Positions 6,413 through 11,349 of a DNA stretch of 12,514 nucleotides are shown here, in pieces. The DNA lies in assembly GCA_002790635.1 (NCBI GenBank), contig PFVN01000048.1, forward strand, positions 1 through 12,514, in the 5' to 3' direction. This DNA comes from Candidatus Moranbacteria bacterium CG_4_9_14_3_um_filter_42_9. GTDB lineage: Bacteria > Patescibacteriota > Minisyncoccia > Moranbacterales > UBA2206. The notes beneath the pieces were generated by a model that had not been told where the DNA came from, made no database searches, and was given only the letters and a program-made list of their open reading frames with translations. Numbering within the stretch: position 1 is the stretch's first letter; the number at the start of each line of letters is the position of its first letter. The position numbers and the translations under genes were made by a program.

Positions 6413-7654
6413 ATGAATCCAATGTACGGGTTTGATCGAATTTTGCGCCAGCTGGAAAAAGTTAAGGCGCTTATTAATTTAGAGGATAATATTTACAGCC
6501 AGCTACTGGAAGCCCAGAAAGTTTTGGAGGTTAGTATTCCGGTCAAGATGGATAACGGATTCATCAAAATTTTTAAAGGTTTTCGCGCGCAGTACAACAA
6601 CGCCCGCGGTCCTTATAAAGGCGGTATCCGCTTTCATGCGGAAGTGACCTATGACGAAGTGAAGACGCTTTCGGCCTGGATGACTTTCAAAACAGCGGTG
6701 GTGGATATTCCGCTCGGCGGCGGCAAAGGCGGCGTCATAGTTGACCCGAAAACTCTTTCCGCGCGTGAACTGGAAGCGCTTTCACGGGGCTACATCCGCG
6801 CCATCCATAAATTTATCGGACCGAACATTGACGTTCCCGCGCCGGACGTGAACACAGACCCAAAAATCATGGGCTGGATGCTGGATGAATATGAAAAAGT
6901 CGCCGGACATCACGCCCCAGGCGTCATCACCGGAAAACCCTTAAGCATCGGCGGCTCAGAAATTCGGTCATTTTCTACGGCGCAAGGCGGAGCTTATGTT
7001 TTGGACGAAGCCGCCAAAAAGATCGGACTCAAAAGAGGCGCAACGGTGGCTATCCAGGGTTTTGGCAACGCGGGCAGCCACATGGCTCTCATTCTCGAAA
7101 AAATGGGTTATAAAATCACCACGGTCAGTGATTCCAAGGGCCTGGTCGTCAATTGCTCAGGTCTCAACATAAATGAATTGGCCGTTTATAAAGTGAAAAC
7201 CGGATCGGTGAAAGATTTTCCGAGCGGAGAAAAAATCGAAGGATCGAAGTGCCTAGAACAAGACGCGGACATCCTTATTCCAGCCGCTTTGGAAAACAGC
7301 ATTAACAAGGATAACGCGCCAGCCATCAAAGCTAAGCTTATTGTAGAATTGGCCAACGGTCCGGTGACTCCGGAAGCAGATGAAATTTTGAAAGCGAAAG
7401 GCATCTTGGTCGTGCCGGACATATTGGCCAATGCTGGAGGCGTGGCAGTAAGTTATATCGAACAAGTGCAGAACGCCTATAATTTTTATTGGACCAAGGA
7501 CAAAGTTCTTCGCAAACTGGAAGGCATAATGTGCCGGTCCTTTGCGGAAATATGGGATATAAAAGAAAAATATAAAACGGATATGCGAACTGCGGCATAT
7601 ATTCTTTCCGTGGAACGCGTAGCGCAAGCCATGCGCGACCGCGGCTGGGGGTAA
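6413..7654 (+). CDS. gdhA: Glutamate dehydrogenase (ELFV family, hexameric class)
   Basis: GDH interconverts glutamate with 2-oxoglutarate and ammonia using NAD(P). The 413-aa length and motifs match the short hexameric type. GPYKGGIRFH (66-75) holds the substrate-binding Lys69; TFKTA has Lys93; PLGGGKGG (100-107) has the catalytic Lys105; and PAPDVNTD (142-149) has the catalytic Asp145. The Rossmann domain carries GFGNAG (216-221). Asp240 sits at the end of the second strand (TVSDSKG), a position often linked to cofactor choice; I would not assign NAD versus NADP. The usual GGS-x-G-R-x-x-AT segment reads GGSEIRSFSTAQG (180-192), a slight departure. ATG 6413 gives MNPMYG; Met4 is an alternative start. 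No Shine-Dalgarno sequence is visible. Confidence 0.96.
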   Translation: MNPMYGFDRILRQLEKVKALINLEDNIYSQLLEAQKVLEVSIPVKMDNGFIKIFKGFRAQYNNARGPYKGGIRFHAEVTYDEVKTLSAWMTFKTAVVDIPLGGGKGGVIVDPKTLSARELEALSRGYIRAIHKFIGPNIDVPAPDVNTDPKIMGWMLDEYEKVAGHHAPGVITGKPLSIGGSEIRSFSTAQGGAYVLDEAAKKIGLKRGATVAIQGFGNAGSHMALILEKMGYKITTVSDSKGLVVNCSGLNINELAVYKVKTGSVKDFPSGEKIEGSKCLEQDADILIPAALENSINKDNAPAIKAKLIVELANGPVTPEADEILKAKGILVVPDILANAGGVAVSYIEQVQNAYNFYWTKDKVLRKLEGIMCRSFAEIWDIKEKYKTDMRTAAYILSVERVAQAMRDRGWG

Positions 7655-7658
7655 AAAT

Positions 7659-8162
7659 ATGAAAGTAGTAATTATATCAGATATACACGACAACGCGGTT
7701 AACTTAAAAAAGGTTTTAGATTTTTGCGCGCGAGAAAAAATAGAAACGATAATTTGCTGCGGCGATCTAGGGAGCGCTGAAACTCTGAAGTATCTATCTG
7801 ATAATTTTTCCGGAACTATCCACTTGGCATTCGGCAACGCGGACTGGAGTTGGGAAAAAGAATACGCAGCGTTGGGAAAACATAAGGACATTCTTTTTTA
7901 TAAAGATTTCGGCGAAGCGGAAATAGGTCAAAAAAAAGTTGCCTTTGTTCATTATCCGAAAATGGCTAAAGAGCTTTGCCAGAGCGGAAAATATGGCTTT
8001 GTTTTCCATGGCCATACGCATAAGCCTTGGGAAGAAAATACGGGCCAGTGCAAAATATTAAATCCCGGCAATGTCGCCGGAACTTTTTATGCTCCGACCT
8101 TTGCAGTATGGGAGACCAACAGCGATAAATTCAGTTTGATACGAGTCCACGAGCTGAAATAA
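7659..8162 (+). CDS. YfcE/MJ0936-family metallophosphoesterase
   Basis: A compact 167-aa calcineurin-like phosphoesterase with all five metal-site motifs in order: DIH (D8, H10), GDLG (D36), GNAD (N60), FVHYP (H98) and GHTH (H119, H121), followed by the LNPGNV strand (134-139) typical of the MJ0936/YfcE group. Members are dinuclear-metal phosphodiesterases with broad activity in vitro; the natural substrate is usually unknown. The start lies four bases after the gdhA stop. The five Gs at the end of gdhA form one of the few Shine-Dalgarno-like sequences in this run, so translation is probably coupled to gdhA. An AT-rich inverted array follows its stop codon. Confidence 0.93.
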   Translation: MKVVIISDIHDNAVNLKKVLDFCAREKIETIICCGDLGSAETLKYLSDNFSGTIHLAFGNADWSWEKEYAALGKHKDILFYKDFGEAEIGQKKVAFVHYPKMAKELCQSGKYGFVFHGHTHKPWEENTGQCKILNPGNVAGTFYAPTFAVWETNSDKFSLIRVHELK

Positions 8163-8269
8163 TTTTAAATTTTCAATTTTTAATTTTAAATCAATTTCAA
8201 ATTACTAAATTAACAAATTTTTAAAATTTAAACATTTATATTTCATTTAAAATTTAGACTTTAAAATTA
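8163..8269. repeat. AT-rich inverted word-repeat spacer before the glycosylase gene
   Basis: About 107 bases are composed almost entirely of AATTTTAAATTTTC/AATTTTTAATTTT words, followed by related inverted words (AATTTTTAAAATTTAAAC, TTTAAAATTTAGAC, TTTAAAATTA). It is close in style to the array at 5405-5494. The last copy runs into the ATG at 8270, leaving no room for a Shine-Dalgarno sequence. Confidence 0.55.
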
Positions 8270-8860
8270 ATGGCATCGAAGACCGAACAATTAGATAAAC
8301 TCAATGGTTTCATGTCCGAGTGCTCCAAATGTGCTTTGCGCGCCGGTTGCACGCGCGTCGTTCCGGGTGAAGGCAGCGCGGAAGCGGAGATTATGTTTAT
8401 CGGCGAAGGTCCCGGAAAAAAAGAAGATGAGCTCGGCCGGCCGTTTGTCGGCGCCGCCGGAAAATTTCTGGATGAGATGCTCGCCATCATAAAATTAAAA
8501 AGAGAACAAGTCTACATCGCCAACGTGGTGAAGTGCCGCCCGCCGGGCAATCGCGACCCCCTGCCGGAAGAGGTGGCAGAGTGCTGGCCGTGGCTCGTGG
8601 AGCAGATAAAAATAATCGATCCGAAACTCATCGTGACGCTCGGACGGCACAGCATGGAAAGATTTTTGCCCAACCAAAAAATTTCCGAAGTCCACGGGAA
8701 AGCAATGCGAAGAGAAATTCCGGAAATCGGCAAACGAGTTTTCTACACCTTGTATCACCCCGCCGCCGCGCTCTACAATGGCAGCATGCGGGAAGTGCTG
8801 ATCAAGGATTTTCGGCGCATTCTTAGAGTTCTAGAGAAAATAAAAAAAGAAAGCCTATAA
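8270..8860 (+). CDS. Family 4 (4Fe-4S) uracil-DNA glycosylase
   Basis: This enzyme removes uracil from DNA as the first step of base excision repair. Four cysteines fit the Fe-S cluster pattern of the family: C18, C21, C89 and C105. Motif 1 is GEGPGKKEDELGRPFVGAAGK (45-65). The cluster-proximal segment is ANVVKCRPPGNRDP (84-97). The C-terminal active-site motif is YHPAA (162-166). Length (196 aa) is typical of the UDGa group known from Thermus and archaea. With Nfo in the same run it makes a matched glycosylase/AP-endonuclease pair. The AT-rich array reaches its ATG. A weak AAGCG/CGCTT hairpin with a T-rich tail (8878-8900) lies just after the stop and could be a poor terminator. Confidence 0.95.
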   Translation: MASKTEQLDKLNGFMSECSKCALRAGCTRVVPGEGSAEAEIMFIGEGPGKKEDELGRPFVGAAGKFLDEMLAIIKLKREQVYIANVVKCRPPGNRDPLPEEVAECWPWLVEQIKIIDPKLIVTLGRHSMERFLPNQKISEVHGKAMRREIPEIGKRVFYTLYHPAAALYNGSMREVLIKDFRRILRVLEKIKKESL

Positions 8861-8887
8861 TAAAGCCAAAATTTCCGAAGCGCTCGA

Positions 8888-8917
8888 TTGACCGCTTTTG
8901 TGTTTTGTGGTTGTATT
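8888..8917 (+). promoter_or_regulatory. Possible promoter of the PRTase-like gene
   Basis: TTGACC (8888-8893; 5 of 6 to consensus) is followed after 18 nt by TGTATT (8912-8917; 4 of 6). The start codon at 8962 would then have a leader of about 38 nt containing the strong AGGGAGG ribosome binding site at 8946-8952. It is a motif match only. Confidence 0.35.
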
Positions 8918-8961
8918 AGTAGCTGGGACTTTGAAAAATTGAACCAGGGAGGCGGGAGAAC

Positions 8962-9423
8962 ATGAGCGACGATCCAATAGCGTATGACTGGGACCAGTTT
9001 GAGGAATATTGCAAGCTATTAGCAGAAAAAATAGATCTTAGTAAGGGTGCGGCTATTGCCGTGTTAATGACGAGCAGTGAAGATGGAGTTTACATTAGTC
9101 GAATGCTCGAACACTTTAAAAACGAAGTGCCTTTTGAACTCAACTATGAGAGCGTGGGAAAAGGCGTAAATGCCACATTTGAATTAATTGGGCCATTTCC
9201 GCCGGGTCTCAATAATCGCCTAGTTTATTTGGTTTCCGGAGCAGCATTTTATGGGCGGAAACTAAGACAAGCGGCCAAGGATCTGCAGGATCACGGAAGT
9301 AAGGTACTATTCGTGGTAATTCACTGCTTTCGGGAAAGTAAAATAAAGCCCCACATTCACTTGTTTGAGGTGGAAGGCAAAATCCGTGACATTTTGCATC
9401 CGTGGGACAACAACAAGGGCTAG
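8962..9423 (+). CDS. Degenerate phosphoribosyltransferase-like protein
   Basis: The 153-aa protein has the overall pattern of type I phosphoribosyltransferases of the COG2236 sort. There is a leading W-x-x-F-x-x-x-C-x-x-L-A-x-K-I helix (10-24), a strand AAIAVLMTSSEDGVYISRML (30-49), and the strand-loop-helix LVYLVSGAAFYGRKLRQAAKDL (87-108) followed by VLFVVIHC (115-122). It closes with IRDILHPWD (141-149), like the I-x-F-P-W-E end of xanthine-type PRTases. The PRPP-binding VDD-x-x-DTG loop, however, reads VSGAAFYG, so both acidic residues are gone. I infer a PRTase fold that has lost catalysis and may bind a ligand or regulate; the family link is by eye. A strong AGGGAGG precedes the ATG, and a terminator overlaps the stop. 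Confidence 0.6.
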   Translation: MSDDPIAYDWDQFEEYCKLLAEKIDLSKGAAIAVLMTSSEDGVYISRMLEHFKNEVPFELNYESVGKGVNATFELIGPFPPGLNNRLVYLVSGAAFYGRKLRQAAKDLQDHGSKVLFVVIHCFRESKIKPHIHLFEVEGKIRDILHPWDNNKG

Positions 9424-9445
9424 GAGATTCTTCCTGGCCTTTTAT
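9415..9445 (+). terminator. Intrinsic terminator overlapping the PRTase-like stop codon
   Basis: AAGGGCTAGGA (9415-9425) pairs with TCCTGGCCTTT (9432-9442), with two wobble or near-wobble positions, around a 6-nt loop GATTCT. A TTTTATATT tail follows. The TAG stop codon (9421-9423) is inside the 5' arm. It separates this gene from the convergent membrane-protein gene. Confidence 0.7.
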
Positions 9446-9469
9446 ATTATAAAATAAAAACTAAAAGTG

Positions 9470-11209
9470 TCAAGTAGTTGAATCTGATGCATAAATTTCG
9501 TTTCTGGCCAATAGGCCCAGCACTAGCCACAGCAGTATTTGTCCCTGCTGGATATCCCACAAATAGTGATCGAAAAGTGCTATGACTAAAAAACCTATTA
9601 GCAAAGCCTTAAAAACGATTTGAGTATTGAGTTCAGACTCGCTTGTTCCACGTGAAACAGTTTTTGATTCGGAACTGGCTTCGGATTGTTCCGTGCCTGC
9701 CCCGTCAAATGTTCCCCGCGGAACATTCTGGCTAGGGTGGAACATTTTCCAAAGGAACCAAGCAAAAAGCGAAAACTCAACCAGACCCAGTTCTGCCCAA
9801 ATCAGTAAAAAAACATTGTGGACTGGCTGCATCTGCCAAGTTAAAAGTGTCTCCTGCGAATACATTTGCATTTCTGAAACGAACTGACCCGAACCAATTC
9901 CAGCCAATAGATTCCCTGATATGATACTTTTGGCGATGTTTAGGTATAAAACTCTTTCGCGGGCAGTTTGGATAAAGATTGAGGTGAAATCCGGTTTGAT
10001 CAGAAAAATGACCAAAATTAAGCCAAACATAAATAAGCCAATTTGCATGAAGTTAACCACTAGCCATTTTCGAAATGTTCCTTGTGGAACATTGAACTTA
10101 TAACATAAATAGCAAAGCGCTAAAACAAGGCCTAAAATGGCCGATTTTGAGAAGGTCAAGATTCCCGCGACTATTTGAATGCCTAGGATAAGGGCAAAAA
10201 TATAGCGGTTGTAACGTCCATAATTGTTCCACGTGAAACAATTTTGATTAGCGGAGAAAGTATTTTGCGCTGAATATATTTTGCCTTGATCGTTATCCCA
10301 GCTAGCATATCGAGCGCCGCCGACAGGCTTAGATTGTTTCACGTGGAACAAGCGCCAATGCGCCAAAGTCAGGATAATGCTTAAAAACAAAAAACCTCCC
10401 AGAATGTTTGGATGCGGAAATAAGCCATAAGCGCGGATATATTTCGAGCCGTCCAGCACTATTTTAGCCACGCCCGGTAAATCTGGCGAAATCAGGCTTT
10501 CTTTAAGCCAAAATAGGCCCAAGGAATGTTGCAAAGTTACCTGCGAAATGCCAATCATGGCGTTAATTAGGCCAATAGTGATAATTATACGAAAAACATT
10601 CCGGAAAATGTTCCACCCGCCTCGCGTCGACGGCAGGTCTCGGCGAGTCGAGGCGGGCGTGGAACATTTTTGATTAAGAGCTAAAAACAGGTATATCAGA
10701 TAAAACTCAAATAGTTTGAAAGATCTATACAGGGCAATTGTTGGGCTATCAGACCACGCAATTGAGATAAAAGACCAGGCAACAAAAATTAGTGGGATAA
10801 ACAAAAATGAGGAGACTCCCGGCTTGGTCTGTAAAATGTTCCACGCCGGTTTGGCTAAAAGTTCCACGCTGGCCGAGTTCGATGTTCCACGTGAAACATT
10901 ATGATCCCGAGGAAGGGTGCCGTCGATTGGAGAGTGTTTTTTTAAGGCTGACGATGCACGAGGAGTAAATATTGACAAATAAGATATTTTATTGTATAGT
11001 ATAGAAATAAGCCAAGCTGCTATGGTTAGCGTTAAAAATACATCTGACAGGTATAAATATGACCCGGTATACTCATTGAAGGTTCCGCCTAGCAAAATAT
11101 CCGACAGAACTTTTCTGACGGAAAGCATGCTGGTCGCCAAAAAACCGTAAAAAAACCAGATCTCCGGCTGAGCTTTGAAGTTGTTCCATGCTTCCGCAAG
11201 TCGATCCAT
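9470..11209 (-). CDS. O-antigen ligase/polymerase (Wzy/WaaL)-like membrane protein
   Basis: The 579-aa protein has about 10-12 hydrophobic segments (near residues 17-33, 54-73, 132-152, 164-178, 203-224, 262-283, 336-371, 382-404, 465-487, 531-547 and 555-568). The Wzy_C family hallmarks are RAYGLFPHPNILGG (259-272) and HNVFLLIWAELGLVEF (464-479). Such proteins polymerise or ligate glycans on the outer face of the cytoplasmic membrane; the substrate here is unknown. The loops are abnormally long and hydrophilic (about 83-130, 180-200, 287-334, 488-530). They carry peptides such as NVSRGT, FHVKQ, CFTWN, NVPQGT and NVPRGT, which are translations of parS-like DNA words. The stop is TGA. A TATAAT box just upstream implies a very short leader with no Shine-Dalgarno sequence. 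Confidence 0.85.
   Translation of the reverse strand: MDRLAEAWNNFKAQPEIWFFYGFLATSMLSVRKVLSDILLGGTFNEYTGSYLYLSDVFLTLTIAAWLISILYNKISYLSIFTPRASSALKKHSPIDGTLPRDHNVSRGTSNSASVELLAKPAWNILQTKPGVSSFLFIPLIFVAWSFISIAWSDSPTIALYRSFKLFEFYLIYLFLALNQKCSTPASTRRDLPSTRGGWNIFRNVFRIIITIGLINAMIGISQVTLQHSLGLFWLKESLISPDLPGVAKIVLDGSKYIRAYGLFPHPNILGGFLFLSIILTLAHWRLFHVKQSKPVGGARYASWDNDQGKIYSAQNTFSANQNCFTWNNYGRYNRYIFALILGIQIVAGILTFSKSAILGLVLALCYLCYKFNVPQGTFRKWLVVNFMQIGLFMFGLILVIFLIKPDFTSIFIQTARERVLYLNIAKSIISGNLLAGIGSGQFVSEMQMYSQETLLTWQMQPVHNVFLLIWAELGLVEFSLFAWFLWKMFHPSQNVPRGTFDGAGTEQSEASSESKTVSRGTSESELNTQIVFKALLIGFLVIALFDHYLWDIQQGQILLWLVLGLLARNEIYASDSTT
9644..9659 (+). promoter_or_regulatory. parS-like site 1 (exact)
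   Basis: TGTTCCACGTGAAACA fits the ParB-binding consensus TGTTNCACGTGAAACA at every position. It is read on the minus strand as part of TVSRGTS (residues 517-523 of the membrane protein). Confidence 0.7.
9710..9725 (+). repeat. parS-like variant
   Basis: TGTTCCCCGCGGAACA keeps both outer arms (TGTTCC/GGAACA) but has CCGC instead of ACGT in the centre, two changes from TGTTCCACGTGGAACA. It encodes NVPRGTF (495-501). Confidence 0.5.
10076..10091 (+). repeat. parS-like variant
   Basis: TGTTCCTTGTGGAACA has intact outer arms and two changes in the centre relative to TGTTCCACGTGGAACA. It encodes FNVPQGTF (372-379). Confidence 0.5.
10225..10240 (+). promoter_or_regulatory. parS-like site 2 (exact)
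   Basis: TGTTCCACGTGAAACA, the same strand and sequence as site 1, but read in a different frame of the gene (NCFTWNN, residues 323-329). Confidence 0.7.
10335..10350 (-). promoter_or_regulatory. parS-like site 3 (exact, inverted)
   Basis: The plus strand reads TGTTTCACGTGGAACA, the exact reverse complement of the other three sites. It encodes LFHVKQ (287-292). Confidence 0.7.
10605..10670. repeat. parS-like palindrome split by a 42-bp GC-rich palindromic insert
   Basis: AAAATGTTCCAC (10605-10616) and GTGGAACATTTT (10659-10670) are the two halves of one perfect palindrome. The 42 bp between them (10617-10658) are GC-rich, beginning CCGCCTCG and ending CGAGGCGGGC, so they form their own inverted repeat. 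The insert length is a multiple of three and adds 14 residues (PASTRRDLPSTRGG) between KCST and WNIF without breaking the frame. Confidence 0.75.
10883..10898 (+). promoter_or_regulatory. parS-like site 4 (exact)
   Basis: TGTTCCACGTGAAACA again, read as NVSRGT (residues 104-109). Half-sites TGTTCCACG (10837) and GTTCCACG (10861) lie 20-45 bp away. Confidence 0.7.
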
Positions 11210-11220
11210 AATTTGTTTTT

Positions 11221-11226
11221 ATTATA
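11221..11226 (-). promoter_or_regulatory. -10 box of the membrane-protein gene
   Basis: On the minus strand this is a perfect TATAAT whose 3' end lies 11 nt before the ATG at 11209. Transcription would start only about 5 nt before the start codon, giving a nearly leaderless mRNA. No good -35 is seen at the usual distance. Confidence 0.4.
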
Positions 11227-11251
11227 ACTGATTAAATAAATTAAAACTATA

Positions 11252-11280
11252 TTGACTTTGCAATCAGCGGCATATATGCT
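11252..11280 (+). promoter_or_regulatory. Putative promoter of the nitronate-monooxygenase-like gene
   Basis: TTGACT (11252-11257; 5 of 6) and TATGCT (11275-11280; 4 of 6) are spaced by exactly 17 nt and point away from the membrane-protein gene. A second TTGACA at 11293-11298 has no well-spaced -10. The leader to the ATG at 11350 would be about 60 nt and carries a strong GGGAGGTG at 11338-11345. Confidence 0.5.
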
Positions 11281-11349
11281 TTGATATATTTATTGACAGT
11301 AACTTACAAATTAAAAAATCTAAAATAAAAAAATTTCGGGAGGTGTAAC

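Noticed and set aside
7253..7891. Long minus-strand frame opposite gdhA and the phosphoesterase gene
   Set aside because: It spans two clearly real genes on the other strand and has no family features.
9644..10898. CRISPR array
   Set aside because: The repeats are 16-bp palindromes at irregular distances, in both orientations and inside an intact reading frame; there are no regular spacers or cas genes.
9470..11209. Membrane-protein gene as a pseudogene because of its odd loops
   Set aside because: The frame is intact for 579 codons, inserts keep the frame and the Wzy_C motifs remain.
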